Source of the DNA: Burkholderiales bacterium RIFCSPLOWO2_02_FULL_57_36
GTDB lineage: Bacteria; Pseudomonadota; Gammaproteobacteria; Burkholderiales; Burkholderiaceae_D
Assembly: GCA_001770855.1 (NCBI GenBank)
Contig: MESE01000090.1
Span: 1-64,000, forward strand
Direction: 5' to 3'
DNA: 64,000 nucleotides
Both the position numbers and the translations under genes were made by a program. This document shows positions 17,490-27,252 of the stretch, piece by piece (position 1 is the stretch's first letter; each line of letters opens with the position of its first letter). The notes beneath the pieces were generated by a model, which made no database searches, was not told the origin of the DNA, and saw only the letters and a program-made list of their open reading frames with translations.

Positions 17490-18512
17490 CTACGCATGCA
17501 AATGACATGCAACCACCCGTCCCCCGCCCTGATCGACCAATGCAGGCATCTCGGTCTTGCATTTGTCCATCGCCATCGGGCAGCGCGGATGGAAACGGCA
17601 GCCTGACGGCGGATTGAGCGCGCTCGGCACTTCGCCCTTGACGATCACCCTCGCCCGTTTCGACTCCGCTTCCACGTCGGCCACCGGTACCGCCGACAGC
17701 AGTGCAATCGTGTACGGATGCAGCGGGTTCTTGTACAGCTCGTCACGCGTGGCGATCTCGACGATGCGACCCAGGTACATCACCGCGATCCGGTCGCTGA
17801 TATGCCGCACCACCGCCAGGTCGTGCGCAATGAAAATAAACGTCAGCCCGAGACGGCGCTGCAGGCCCATGAACACGTTGACCACCTGCGCCTGGATCGA
17901 CACGTCCAATGCCGACACCGGCTCGTCGCAGACGATCAGGCTCGGTTCCAGCGCCAGCGCCCGCGCGATGCCGATGCGCTGGCGTTGTCCTCCGGAAAAC
18001 TCATGCGGATAGCGATCCGCCATGTACGGCGCCAGCCCGACCAGGTCGAGCAGTTCCGAGATCCGCGCACGGTACTTTGCGTTGTCCTTATCCTGCCCAT
18101 GCACTTCGAGCGGCTCGCCGATGATGTCGGCCACCGTCATGCGCGGATTGAGCGAGCCGTACGGGTCCTGGTACACCATCTGCACCCGGCGGCGAAAGGC
18201 CTTCACTTGCGATTTGTCGAAGGTGGTGATGTCGTCGCCTTCGAACAGGATCCGCCCGCCGGTGGCTGCCAGCATGTGGATCACGGCCAGCCCGGTAGTC
18301 GATTTTCCGCAGCCGCTCTCGCCGACCAGCCCCAGCGTTTCGCCGCGCCTGAGAGTGAACGATACGCCGTCGACTGCCTTGACCGATGCAACCTGTTTCT
18401 GAAACACGATGCCCTTGGTGACCGGAAAGTGCACCTGCAGGTTTTCGACACGCAGGATTTCATCGGTATTGCTGCCGTTGGACCGCATGGCCGCGGATGG
18501 TGTATTAATCAT
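17490..18512 (-). CDS. Peptide-type ABC importer ATPase (DppF/OppF-like)
   Basis: This 340-aa cytoplasmic ATPase powers the five-gene importer. Walker A is [10 protein letters not shown], the signature is [10 protein letters not shown], and Walker B is [12 protein letters not shown]. The C-terminus carries the Opp/Dpp extension with four Cys ([14 protein letters not shown] near 305-320), which can hold an iron-sulfur cluster in family members. It overlaps the preceding ATPase gene by 8 bp and closes the operon. Confidence 0.93.
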   Translation of the reverse strand: MINTPSAAMRSNGSNTDEILRVENLQVHFPVTKGIVFQKQVASVKAVDGVSFTLRRGETLGLVGESGCGKSTTGLAVIHMLAATGGRILFEGDDITTFDKSQVKAFRRRVQMVYQDPYGSLNPRMTVADIIGEPLEVHGQDKDNAKYRARISELLDLVGLAPYMADRYPHEFSGGQRQRIGIARALALEPSLIVCDEPVSALDVSIQAQVVNVFMGLQRRLGLTFIFIAHDLAVVRHISDRIAVMYLGRIVEIATRDELYKNPLHPYTIALLSAVPVADVEAESKRARVIVKGEVPSALNPPSGCRFHPRCPMAMDKCKTEMPALVDQGGGRVVACHLHA

Positions 18513-19476
18513 CGATAAGACAAGCCTTGAAGTGGAACTCGCTCACCTGCCGCAGCGACGGCTTGGTGGTGCGGCATTGTTCGGTTGCCTGCTTGCAGCG
18601 CGGCATGAAGGCGCAACCATCCGGCAGCGAAGCCAGGTCGGGCGGCTGTCCTTCGATCGGAATCAGCGGTCGGCTGGTGTCGCCATCGATGCGCGGCACC
18701 GATGCCATCAGGCCGCGGGTATACGGATGTTTCGGGTTCGCGTACAACTCCCTGGCCGGCGCCGTCTCGATAATGCGTCCGCCGTACATGACCGCGACCC
18801 GATCCGCGTAACGGGCCACCACGCCGAGATCATGCGTAATCAATATCAATGCGGTATTCGAATTACTGGCCAGATCCTTGAGCAAATCCAGAATCTGCGC
18901 TTGCACCGTTACATCCAGTGCGGTGGTCGGCTCGTCCGCGATGATCAGCTTCGGTTCGCAAGCAAGCGCCATCGCAATCATGCCGCGCTGACGCATGCCG
19001 CCTGAAAACTGGTGCGGATACGCGGTCACCCTGCTGGCCGGATCAGGTATCTGGACCTTGCCCAGCAGGCCGCGCGCCATTTCCAGCGCCTTGTTCCACG
19101 GCGTGCGGCGATGCAGATTGATCGGTTCCGCGATCTGCATACCCACCGTCAGCGCCGGGTTCATCGACGACATCGGTTCTTGAAAAATCATTGCGATGCT
19201 ATTACCCCGGATGGAACGGATTTTGGCATCGCTCATCTTCAGCAGGTCCTGCCCATCGAACAGGATTTCGCCGCTTTCAATTTTGCCGGGCGGATCCGGA
19301 ATCAGGCGCAATATCGACAGCGCGGTAACGCTTTTGCCTGACCCCGACTCGCCGACAATGGCAAGCGTCTCGCCGGGCGCCACATCGAACGATACCTGGT
19401 CAACCGCCGTGACCATGCCGCGTTCGGTGCGGAACCGGGTCGTCAAATTTTTCACCTGCAGGATGGGTGCGCTCAT
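18505..19476 (-). CDS. Peptide-type ABC importer ATPase (DppD/OppD-like)
   Basis: This 323-aa ATPase has Walker [11 protein letters not shown], signature F-S-G-G-M-R-Q-R-G and Walker [13 protein letters not shown]. The C-terminal [14 protein letters not shown] is the usual Opp/Dpp cysteine cluster. The ATG at 19476 with AAGGAA upstream is preferred over a TTG at 19530. It pairs with the DppF-like subunit as a heterodimeric motor. Confidence 0.92.
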   Translation of the reverse strand: MSAPILQVKNLTTRFRTERGMVTAVDQVSFDVAPGETLAIVGESGSGKSVTALSILRLIPDPPGKIESGEILFDGQDLLKMSDAKIRSIRGNSIAMIFQEPMSSMNPALTVGMQIAEPINLHRRTPWNKALEMARGLLGKVQIPDPASRVTAYPHQFSGGMRQRGMIAMALACEPKLIIADEPTTALDVTVQAQILDLLKDLASNSNTALILITHDLGVVARYADRVAVMYGGRIIETAPARELYANPKHPYTRGLMASVPRIDGDTSRPLIPIEGQPPDLASLPDGCAFMPRCKQATEQCRTTKPSLRQVSEFHFKACLIDD

Positions 19477-19539
19477 CTTGTTGGTTTCCTTGCTATCCGA
19501 CCCGGCGTCCGGTTCTTCTGTTGAAGACAATGCATCAAA

Positions 19540-21243
19540 TCAGAACCCCATCTTTTTCTTCATATCCTGATCGACCCAAATCCGCGCATAGATCGGACCC
19601 GGCTTTACCGCACCGGCACGCAGCTCGCCGCCGTAGTTCTTGACCCACGGCCACCATGCGGTGTACAGATACGGCGTCGGCAGCCAGAGGTACGGCGCCT
19701 TTTCCAGAATCTCGCGCGTCATCAGCTTGAGCATGCGCTGGCGGGTCTGCTCGTCGCGCTCAAGATATACCGCGTCCATTTTCTTGTCGTACTCGGCGTC
19801 GGACCATTGCGATGGATTCCAGACCTGTTTTGTCACGAAGCTCTTGCGTATCGTGGTGGTCGGATTGGTGTAGCCGTTGTTCATCAAATAGCCAGGCTCG
19901 TTCTTCTTGCTGGTCATCGCCGACAGGAATGCGCCGTACTCCATGGTCTGGATTTCCAGTTTCACGCCGACTTGTTCCAGATAGGCTGCGACAAGCGGCA
20001 ACAGCTCCATATGGTCCGGTTGGCAGGAGCAGACCTGAACCTTGAAACTGAATCCTTTCGGATAGCCGGCTTCGGCGAGGAGCTTCCTGGCTTTCGCAGG
20101 ATCATAGGTGAACAGTTCCTTGACCGCGGCAGGCATTGCTTCCAGCGGCTCGAAGTAGCCAAGATAGTCCGGGCTCTGCGGATAACTGAACAACTCGGCA
20201 TTGCCGTTGTAGTACTCCTTGACGATCGCCTGCTTGTCGACCGCCATGTTGAGCGCGCGGCGAACGCGGATATCGTCGAACGGCTTGGTGTCGACCCGCA
20301 TCGACAGGAACTGGCCGTTGGTGCTGAGCCACCTGTTCCACTTCAACTGCGGCGCACTCTTCTTCAGCTCATCGACTCGTTGCCAGCGAACCAGCTCAAG
20401 AATGTCGAGCTTGCCGGTACGCAGCGCCGCATCCTGGGTTGCTTCATCCTTGATGGTGCGATACGTCACCTTGTCGACGAACGGCAACTTGTATTCCTTG
20501 CCGCCGATCTTGTCCTTGCCCCAATAGACCTGGTTCTTGGTATAGGTGTTTGAATTGCCCTGCACGAAATCCGTCAACATGAACGGACCGGTGCCGTTGA
20601 CGTTCTTCCAGTTTCCGGCACCGGCGGTAGCCACCTCTTTGGGCATGATCCCGGAGTAATAACCCCATCCGAAGCGATAGTCCCACTCCGCATTGAAATT
20701 CTTGAACTTCATCACCACCGTATGCTTGTCCGGCGCCGATATTTTCTCCACATGGTCAAAATAGGTCGGAATCTTTTTCGGGCTCTTTTCCATGCGCTCG
20801 AAGCTGTACACCACGTCTTCGGCGACCAACTCGCGCTCGGCCATCACGCCGGCCTTGGCCGGGAACTTCACGCCCTTGCGCATCTTGATTTCCAGCGTCA
20901 GCGGATCGGTCCATTTCCAGCTCTCGGCCAGCTCGCCGCGAATCGCATCGCTCGGCAGCCATGCGTCCGCAACAAATGAATGCTTGCCGCCAAGTCGCTT
21001 GGCCTGCGATAAATCTGCGGCGAACAGGTGTTCGTAAAACTGCCCGGTGTCATGGTTCTGTTTCCAGTTCCAATCGGCCAGATCCCATGACAGCGCCGAT
21101 ATTTGAACGTACACGGTGCCGATTTCAAGGCTGCCGCCGTACTTCGGAGCTTCGGCCTGCGCCGCCGCGCCGCCGGCTGACAGCGCCAGCGCCACGCCCG
21201 CCGCCAGTGCGCGGGATTTTCCTTTGAATTGAAACGTCTGCAT
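19540..21243 (-). CDS. ABC importer periplasmic substrate-binding protein (SBP family 5)
   Basis: This 567-aa periplasmic binding protein of the peptide/opine/nickel family has a Sec signal peptide with Ala-rich core (A-L-A-A-G-V-A-L-A-L-S-A-G-G-A-A-A-Q-A, cleavage near residue 28). The family signature region lies near A-E-S-W-K-W-T-D-P-L-T-L-E-I-K-M-R-K-G-V-K-F. The start at 21243 has a GGAGAGAC Shine-Dalgarno sequence 3-4 nt upstream. It lies between the permease and ATPase genes, so the operon order is B-C-A-D-F. The ligand may be a peptide, a glutathione-like compound or another small molecule. Confidence 0.92.
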   Translation of the reverse strand: MQTFQFKGKSRALAAGVALALSAGGAAAQAEAPKYGGSLEIGTVYVQISALSWDLADWNWKQNHDTGQFYEHLFAADLSQAKRLGGKHSFVADAWLPSDAIRGELAESWKWTDPLTLEIKMRKGVKFPAKAGVMAERELVAEDVVYSFERMEKSPKKIPTYFDHVEKISAPDKHTVVMKFKNFNAEWDYRFGWGYYSGIMPKEVATAGAGNWKNVNGTGPFMLTDFVQGNSNTYTKNQVYWGKDKIGGKEYKLPFVDKVTYRTIKDEATQDAALRTGKLDILELVRWQRVDELKKSAPQLKWNRWLSTNGQFLSMRVDTKPFDDIRVRRALNMAVDKQAIVKEYYNGNAELFSYPQSPDYLGYFEPLEAMPAAVKELFTYDPAKARKLLAEAGYPKGFSFKVQVCSCQPDHMELLPLVAAYLEQVGVKLEIQTMEYGAFLSAMTSKKNEPGYLMNNGYTNPTTTIRKSFVTKQVWNPSQWSDAEYDKKMDAVYLERDEQTRQRMLKLMTREILEKAPYLWLPTPYLYTAWWPWVKNYGGELRAGAVKPGPIYARIWVDQDMKKKMGF

Positions 21244-21312
21244 CTGTCTCTCCTTAAAATAGTTCTTCTTGATCATGGATACAATCATTTGCATGCGCGT
21301 TTGCGCATCCGC

Positions 21313-22239
21313 CTACTTCGATCCGCGCATGCGCGGGTCGAGAAGATCTCGCAATGCATCGCCGAACACGTTGACGCCATACACCACCAGCGTCAGGCAC
21401 AGCCCCGGAAAAATCACCAGCCACGGCCCCTGGAACATGAAGGTTCGCCCGCTGCCCGAGAGCATGCCGCCCCAGGTCGGCGCCGGCGGCGGCACGCCGT
21501 AGCCGAGAAACGACAGGGTGGACTCGGCCAGAATCACGGTACCCACCCGCGTGGTGAACAGCACGATCACCGCCGGCAGCACATTGGGCAGGATATGGCG
21601 CCACAGAATGCGCGCGGTGGAAGCGCCGATCGATTGCGCCGCATGCACATACATGTTCTCGCGCACCGACACGACCGCGCTGCGGATGATGCGCGAGCCG
21701 CCGATGCCCAGCACCAGGCCAAGCAGACCGATGATTTGCCAGGTGCCCGGACCCAGCACGGCAGCCACGACGATCAGCACGATGAGGTCGGGAAAGCTCA
21801 TCCACGCATCGACCATGCGCTGCACGATCATGTCGAACTTGCCGCCGAGATAGCCGCTCATGATGCCGATAATGACCGAGATGCAGGTCGCCAGCGTGGC
21901 GGCGGCCAGGCCGATGATCACCGAGATCTGCGCGCCGTACAGGCTGCGCGAGAACAGGTCGCGCCCCAGGTTGTCGGTGCCGAACAGATGGTCCCAGGAC
22001 GGCGCCTTCAGGCGGCTGGTCAACTTGATTTCATTCATGCCGTAGGGCGCGATGACATCGGCGAAGATGCCGCAAAACAGGAAGATCAGGCAGATCACCG
22101 CGCCGACGGCGCCCAGCGGCTTGTCGCGAAACAGCCGCTTGAGGAAGCGCCCGGTGCTGATGAACACGCCGGAACGCCGTGCGGGCGGTTGCGATGCCCG
22201 CTTGACATCGATTGTCAGGGATTCGGCCGTACTTGCCAT
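21313..22239 (-). CDS. Peptide-type ABC importer permease (DppC-like)
   Basis: This 308-aa inner-membrane permease has six predicted transmembrane segments and the EAA-loop region (H-A-A-Q-S-I-G-A-S-T-A-R-I-L-W-R-H-I-L-P-N), which contacts the ATPases. The N-terminal extension (OppC_N type) is present. The ATG at 22239 overlaps the stop of the upstream permease gene by one base (TGATG), which suggests translational coupling. A TTG at 22242 is the alternative. Confidence 0.92.
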   Translation of the reverse strand: MASTAESLTIDVKRASQPPARRSGVFISTGRFLKRLFRDKPLGAVGAVICLIFLFCGIFADVIAPYGMNEIKLTSRLKAPSWDHLFGTDNLGRDLFSRSLYGAQISVIIGLAAATLATCISVIIGIMSGYLGGKFDMIVQRMVDAWMSFPDLIVLIVVAAVLGPGTWQIIGLLGLVLGIGGSRIIRSAVVSVRENMYVHAAQSIGASTARILWRHILPNVLPAVIVLFTTRVGTVILAESTLSFLGYGVPPPAPTWGGMLSGSGRTFMFQGPWLVIFPGLCLTLVVYGVNVFGDALRDLLDPRMRGSK

Positions 22240-23195
22240 CAACGGTGCCTCACTTTCGGATCAAACAAGCCATAACTCAGGTCCACCAGCAGGTTGATCA
22301 GCATGACGGCCACGCCGGTGATGAGAAAGATGCCGGTGATGACGGGATAGTCGCGCTGCTGGACCGAATCGAGCAGCAGCAAGCCCATGCCGGGCAGCAC
22401 GAAGATCTGTTCGATGACGACCGCGCCGCCGATCAGCAGCGGCGCCTGCAGGCCGATCAGCGTAACCACCGGGATCATGGCGTTGCGCAAGGCGTGGCGC
22501 AGCACCACCAGCGGTTCATTGAGGCCCTTGGCCCAGGCGGTGCGGATGTAGTCCTGGCGCAGCACTTCAAGCATCATGGTGCGGGTCAGGCGCATGGTGA
22601 TGGCCGACAGCCCCATGCCGAGGATGATGGCCGGCACCAGCATCTGCTTGATGTGCTGAATCGGGTCGAGCAGGAACGGTACATAGTTGACTTCCGGCGA
22701 CCAGCCCCACCAGATCGACGGGAACACCATGATCATGGTGCCGAGCCAGAAGCTGGGCACGGCCAGCATGAGGATCGAGAACGAGCGGGCGATATAGTCG
22801 CCGCCGGTGTCCTGGCGAATCGCCGAGTACACGCCGATGGGCAGTGCGATCGACAGTGCGATGATCATTGCCATGACGCCGAGCGAGAAGGTGGCGGGCA
22901 CGCGCGCCATGATCATGTCGAGCACCGGGGTGCCTTGCCAGAGAGAGTTGCCGAAGTCGCCATGCAACAGGATGGCGCCGGTCCAGCGGAAATACTGCTC
23001 CCACATCGGGCGGTCGAAGCCGAGTGTGTGAATCAGTTCATCGCGACCCAGGGAGTTGGCGGCAATATCGTTCTGGCTCATCATCATATCGATGACGTCG
23101 CCGGGGACCATGCGCACGATGGCAAACACGATCACGCTGGCAAAGAACACCGTCGGGAGAAGCGCGAGCAGGCGCCGAAGGATGTAGGCGTGCAT
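22239..23195 (-). CDS. Peptide-type ABC importer permease (DppB-like)
   Basis: This 318-aa inner-membrane permease has the typical DppB/OppB start (L-R-R-L-L-A-L-L-P-T-V-F), six transmembrane segments and a C-terminal L-L-V-D-L-S-Y-G-L-F-D-P-K-V-R. The EAA loop is Y-I-R-T-A-W-A-K-G-L. It is the first gene of the importer operon, so the promoter should lie in 23196-23754. Expression control is not evident. Confidence 0.92.
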   Translation of the reverse strand: MHAYILRRLLALLPTVFFASVIVFAIVRMVPGDVIDMMMSQNDIAANSLGRDELIHTLGFDRPMWEQYFRWTGAILLHGDFGNSLWQGTPVLDMIMARVPATFSLGVMAMIIALSIALPIGVYSAIRQDTGGDYIARSFSILMLAVPSFWLGTMIMVFPSIWWGWSPEVNYVPFLLDPIQHIKQMLVPAIILGMGLSAITMRLTRTMMLEVLRQDYIRTAWAKGLNEPLVVLRHALRNAMIPVVTLIGLQAPLLIGGAVVIEQIFVLPGMGLLLLDSVQQRDYPVITGIFLITGVAVMLINLLVDLSYGLFDPKVRHR

Positions 23196-23754
23196 CAGCC
23201 GGGGTCGCCTGGACGTAAGTCAATGCCCGGTTCGACCACAACCAGACCAACGGCATGCTCGGCGAAAAGATACTTCACAGAACATACCGTATCCCCCATT
23301 TCATAATGCATGGAATCCAATTTGTCTCCTCCACTGCTCTAATTACCTTGGGTATGAGTAATACCCGTGCTTGCAGCCCTGCCATTACTGTCAGGACAAG
23401 CGGTATTTTGGCTGTACGTTTTAGTTATCGAACCATGCGCCCCAGCTTTCGGCAGGGGGTTGCCAGTTCGTTAAATAAATCATACCCATTATTCTAAGAT
23501 GCATCAAGGATTAATTTTTCGGGTCATTTGACGGTTGATTCATTACAAAAAATCAAATGCGCCATCAATGAATTTTGATCACGGACAAGGCCGCGCGGCA
23601 GCAATGTGGCCGTTGCCCGGCTTGCGGCTTGCCTTCTAATTCATGGATCGCAGCCGGCTGCATCAGGCATCGCTGAGAGCCGTTGGTTTTGCCGGTTGCG
23701 ATTACGTCTCGAAAGCTGCAATGGCGTGCAGGCCATCCACATCGCTAAGGTCGT
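23196..23754. other. Upstream region of the ABC importer operon
   Basis: No convincing gene is seen in 560 bases. A short inverted repeat, GGGTAT-GAGTA-ATACCC (near 23350-23366), lies about 155 bases before the DppB-like start and could be an operator. AT-rich stretches around 23290-23350 and 23460-23570 may hold the promoter. Confidence 0.4.
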
Positions 23755-24216
23755 CTAGTGGGTCACTTGGCAATGAAATTGGCATTGAGATGGAAAAATG
23801 GGGGAGAAGCATGGCGCCTCTCGCCAGTCCGCTGACATGGTGTTGATGTTGACTTTGATGTTGACGTTCTACCCTTGGCGAAGCGCCGTAACATTGCCGG
23901 TCAGCGCGGATAAAGAAGCGAAACATGTCTGAGCGTAGCGAGTTCGTTTCGCTTCCCGCGTTGACCGGCAATGTTACGGGAACCCGCAGGGCGCTTTGTA
24001 GGGTCGCCTTTTCTTTGGGTACTTTCTTTTGGCGACGCAAAAGAAAGTACCTCGCCCGCCGGGGCGAAACCCGGCAAGCGCCCACGAAGGAAAAACCGCC
24101 TTGCGTTTTCGAAGGGAACACCGCGAGAGGTGCATGGCGAAACGCGCTGCGCCTTTCCGCCCGACTTCTTTTATCTCGAATCTCGATGCCGATTTCATTA
24201 CCAAGTGACCCACTAG
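23755..24216. repeat. Complete type C repeat element with 37-bp terminal inverted repeats
   Basis: The element is 462 bp. The left end (23755-23791) and right end (24180-24216) are inverted repeats matching at 34 of 37 bases and starting CTAGTGGGTCACTTGG. Inside, a long imperfect hairpin (about 23886-23981) has the outer arm TAACATTGCCGGTCA and the inner arm GAAGCGAAAC. A perfect 13-bp hairpin lies at 24019-24050. The right half is nearly identical to 1-303. There is no transposase and no credible gene, so it would be non-autonomous. Confidence 0.85.
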
Positions 24217-24278
24217 CAGCGCGCAACCGCCAGGAAAGCGGATTTCATTTGCCTCTAACTGATATTGCCTGGAATTCG

Positions 24279-25070
24279 TCAAGGGCCTTGAATTGACGCC
24301 GCCTCCAGCAGCCAGCCCAAACCTTCCCGCGTACCCTTGGCCGGGCGGTATTCGCAACCCAGCCAGCCGTCGTAGCCGAGTTCATCGAGCAAACGAAACA
24401 GATAGGCATAATTCACCTCGCCGGTATCTGGCTCATTGCGTTCAGGCACACCGGCAATCTGGATATGGCCGATATGCGGCAGATACTGCCGCACTTTCAT
24501 TGCGATATCGCCTTCCATGATCTGCACATGATAAAAATCCATCTGCACTTTTAAATTGCTCGCGCCGACCTGCGCGCGGATGGCATGGGCATCAGCCTGG
24601 GTGTTGAGCAGATAGCGCGGCATGTCGCGGGTGTTGATCGGTTCGATCAGCAGCGTGATGCCATGCTTGCCTGTTTCCGTTGCGGCGTACCGCAGGCTAT
24701 CGATATAGGTAGCGCGGTGCAGCGCCGGGTCCGCACCGTCCGGCAGCAGGCCGGCCATTACATGCAGGTGCGGCGTGCCGAACTCGGTCGCATAGGCAAT
24801 TGCCTGCGCAACGCCGGCGCGGAATTCTTCTTCCCGGCCGGGCAACGATGCAATGCCGCGCTCACCCGCGGCAAAATCACCCGGCGGCATGTTGAACAGC
24901 ACGTTGCGCAATCGGTTGATGTTCAATTGATGTGCAATCTCAGCCGCCGGATAGTCGTATGGAAACAGGAACTCGACCGCTTCAAAGCCGGCCTGCGCCG
25001 CCGCTGAAAAGCGCTCAAGAAACGGCACTTCATTGAACATCATGGTGAGATTGGCGGCGAACCTGGGCAT
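24279..25070 (-). CDS. hyi: Hydroxypyruvate isomerase family protein
   Basis: This 263-aa TIM-barrel protein belongs to the xylose-isomerase-like fold, hydroxypyruvate isomerase/OtnI branch. The start, [21 protein letters not shown], is characteristic, as are E-P-I-N-T-R-D-M-P (metal ligand Glu), Q-M-D-F-Y-H-V-Q and [13 protein letters not shown]. It interconverts hydroxypyruvate and tartronate semialdehyde, or a 2-oxo-tetronate and its isomer. No glyoxylate carboligase gene lies nearby. The next gene upstream on the same strand is an MFS transporter 200 bp away. Confidence 0.9.
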   Translation of the reverse strand: MPRFAANLTMMFNEVPFLERFSAAAQAGFEAVEFLFPYDYPAAEIAHQLNINRLRNVLFNMPPGDFAAGERGIASLPGREEEFRAGVAQAIAYATEFGTPHLHVMAGLLPDGADPALHRATYIDSLRYAATETGKHGITLLIEPINTRDMPRYLLNTQADAHAIRAQVGASNLKVQMDFYHVQIMEGDIAMKVRQYLPHIGHIQIAGVPERNEPDTGEVNYAYLFRLLDELGYDGWLGCEYRPAKGTREGLGWLLEAASIQGP

Positions 25071-25272
25071 GGGACTTTCCTTTGGATGCGTTAATTGGAT
25101 TTATTCGTCAAGCTGGAATATGCGTTGGGCTCGTCGACCTGACTTTGATTCAGCATGCGCGGATTATGCCCACGCGGCGGCAGGGAAAGCTTGGCGGTTT
25201 CTTCCCGCTCCTCGCTTGCGAACACGGCCGCTTCCATAAGCGGCGAATGGCCGTGGTGATGACGCGTGAAAA

Positions 25273-26580
25273 TCAGCGACGTGCAACCGATAAACGCCTC
25301 GGTTCCGACACCAGCAGCCCAACCAGCATCAGCGCCGCCAGCTTTACCCCTATCACCAGTAAAAACATGCTTGAGTAACTGTAATGATGCGCGACGAACC
25401 CGCCCAGCAGCGGGCCGGCCGCCATCATCAGATACGATGCCGTATCCGAGACCGCGATTCGCATCGGCAAATCATCTCGATTGCCGAATTCGAAAACCAT
25501 GTTTTGCGAAGCAATCTGGAAGCCGCCGAGCCCCGCGCCAAGTCCGCAAAACACCAGCAGGAATACCGGCAGCGTCTGACTCATCATCAGCCCCGCTGCC
25601 GCAATCAGCCACAGTCCGACGCTGAGCAGAAAAACCAGCCGATTGCCGCGCCGGTCCGCGATCCAGCCCCAGCCCAGGTTGCTCATGGTCTGGGCCAGCA
25701 GGAATGCCAGCGACAGATAGCCGAGATTCACACCGGACAAGCCGATCCATTTGCCCGCATACAGCGCATAAAACGGCACCGCCGCCATGCCAAGCGATGC
25801 CAGGGCGCGCGCCACGAAGAAGTAGGTAAAAGCGTGATCGGAGCGCAGCAGCGCGGGCAATTCACGGACCCGGCTCCACAACCTGGACGGCGCGCGGACT
25901 TGCGGCGGCTCCGGTTCACGCATGAACGACAGCGCAATCAAACCGAGGCTGGTGAGGATGAATGCCGCCATGAAGGTGCTGGCATAGCCGTTGCCGAACG
26001 CATTGGTCTGGACCAGATACTTGCCGCCTAAAAAGGCGACCGCCGCAGCCGACAGGCCGCCGAGAAAATTCTTCATCCCGGTCAAGCGGCCGCGCTGATA
26101 GACGGGAATCACTTTCGACAACAGGAAATGGAAGATCACCGATTGCATGCCGTTGAACAAGCCGAACAGGCCGAGAAACAGGCAGGCTGTGATCAATGCC
26201 CATTCGCCGGCCAGGAAATAGCCGGTGATTGCCAGGCCGAGCAATTGCGCGCGCAACAGCATGCCGACCACATTCCCCACCGGAAGCACGCGCTTGCGGT
26301 GCTCGATCAGCGTCGCGCCCCAGATGGCGGTCAGTGCGGAGCCGAAATGCTGGGATGCGAGCGCCGCGCCGACCGCAATTTCAGAACCGGACAGCAGAAA
26401 GATATAAGCCGGCACGAATGTCGGCGCATTGATGAGACGGAAACCGGTCATGCCGAACATGCCATGCGCCAGACTGACCGCATAGTTGCGCGGCAAGTCG
26501 GTTTGAACCTGCGCTCGGTAACTGTCTTCGGTAATTTCCGGGGCGTCGCCTGCCGCTACGTCTGATTTACCGAAGGCCAT
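25273..26580 (-). CDS. MFS transporter
   Basis: This 435-aa inner-membrane protein has about 12 hydrophobic helices in two halves. The loop between helices 2 and 3 holds a degenerate MFS motif (T-L-I-E-H-R-K-R-V-L), and a later one reads W-I-A-D-R-R-G-N-R. The N-terminal 35 residues are cytoplasmic and acidic. The neighbouring alpha/beta hydrolase gene ends just before it (its stop at 26587; MFS start at 26580), so the two are probably co-transcribed. The substrate is unknown. Confidence 0.85.
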   Translation of the reverse strand: MAFGKSDVAAGDAPEITEDSYRAQVQTDLPRNYAVSLAHGMFGMTGFRLINAPTFVPAYIFLLSGSEIAVGAALASQHFGSALTAIWGATLIEHRKRVLPVGNVVGMLLRAQLLGLAITGYFLAGEWALITACLFLGLFGLFNGMQSVIFHFLLSKVIPVYQRGRLTGMKNFLGGLSAAAVAFLGGKYLVQTNAFGNGYASTFMAAFILTSLGLIALSFMREPEPPQVRAPSRLWSRVRELPALLRSDHAFTYFFVARALASLGMAAVPFYALYAGKWIGLSGVNLGYLSLAFLLAQTMSNLGWGWIADRRGNRLVFLLSVGLWLIAAAGLMMSQTLPVFLLVFCGLGAGLGGFQIASQNMVFEFGNRDDLPMRIAVSDTASYLMMAAGPLLGGFVAHHYSYSSMFLLVIGVKLAALMLVGLLVSEPRRLSVARR

Positions 26581-26586
26581 CGGCGG

Positions 26587-27252
26587 CTACTCAGCCGCGA
26601 TATACGGCAGCCGCCGGTACTCGTCGAGGGCTTCCGGCACTGCAACGGTTTCGACGCCGAGCGCATTGATCACGGCCGTCAGCCATTCCGGATGCTCGCG
26701 TGCGCACACCATGACCGGACGCACCAAGCCCGATTCCTGTTCGGCGAGCAATGCATAGCTGGTCGAATAGCTTGGCGGCCGGGCATCGGTCGCCAGGTCT
26801 GCGATGGCATACGGGTCGGGCGGCGCAAGCTGTTGCGTGTCGATCACCGGAATATAAGGACTGCGGCCGCTCGCACCTCCGCCGGCCAATCCGGAACCGT
26901 CACGCAGTATCACGCCGCGCACCACGGCTGGACGCGCACCCGCAAGCAGCAGCGCGATATACGCGCCGAGTCCGCGTCCGACGATGGTTGCCTCGCCGAG
27001 CGCGGCCAGCGCTGCGTCGGCATCGGCCATCAACAGTTCGCAGGTGTATCCGCCGCCCTGCGGCACGGTCGACAGGCCGTGTCCGGTAAAGTCCAGCGCA
27101 TATACCGGTCCGGGCCAGTCCGCGTACTCCGGCGGCAGCTCGCTCGGCGAGCATTCGCCGAGTCCGTGCAGCAGCAGCAACGGCCGGCCGGGCTCTTGCT
27201 TGAGGCGATGAAGCGCGAGCCAGATGCGATTGTGCAAAAGATATTGAATCAT
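26587..27252 (-). CDS. Alpha/beta-hydrolase-fold protein lacking the nucleophile serine
   Basis: This 221-aa protein has the fold (L-L-L-L-H-G-L-G-E oxyanion region; V-Y-A-L-D-F-T-G-H-G-L-S strand-loop). The nucleophile elbow expected as G-x-S-x-G reads G-R-G-L-G (in T-I-V-G-R-G-L-G-A-Y), and no catalytic-type His is evident near the C-terminus. It is therefore likely to be a pseudoenzyme or binding protein. The ATG at 27252 overlaps the stop of the active hydrolase gene upstream (ATGA), implying coupled translation and perhaps a complex. An earlier start in the same frame only overlaps that gene. Confidence 0.75.
   Translation of the reverse strand: MIQYLLHNRIWLALHRLKQEPGRPLLLLHGLGECSPSELPPEYADWPGPVYALDFTGHGLSTVPQGGGYTCELLMADADAALAALGEATIVGRGLGAYIALLLAGARPAVVRGVILRDGSGLAGGGASGRSPYIPVIDTQQLAPPDPYAIADLATDARPPSYSTSYALLAEQESGLVRPVMVCAREHPEWLTAVINALGVETVAVPEALDEYRRLPYIAAE

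Noticed and set aside
21229..23306. Two long + strand frames (348 and 364 aa), rich in His, Asp and Gln
   Set aside because: They are antisense to the two ABC permease genes; the His/Asp/Gln-rich composition is what antisense of hydrophobic codons gives.
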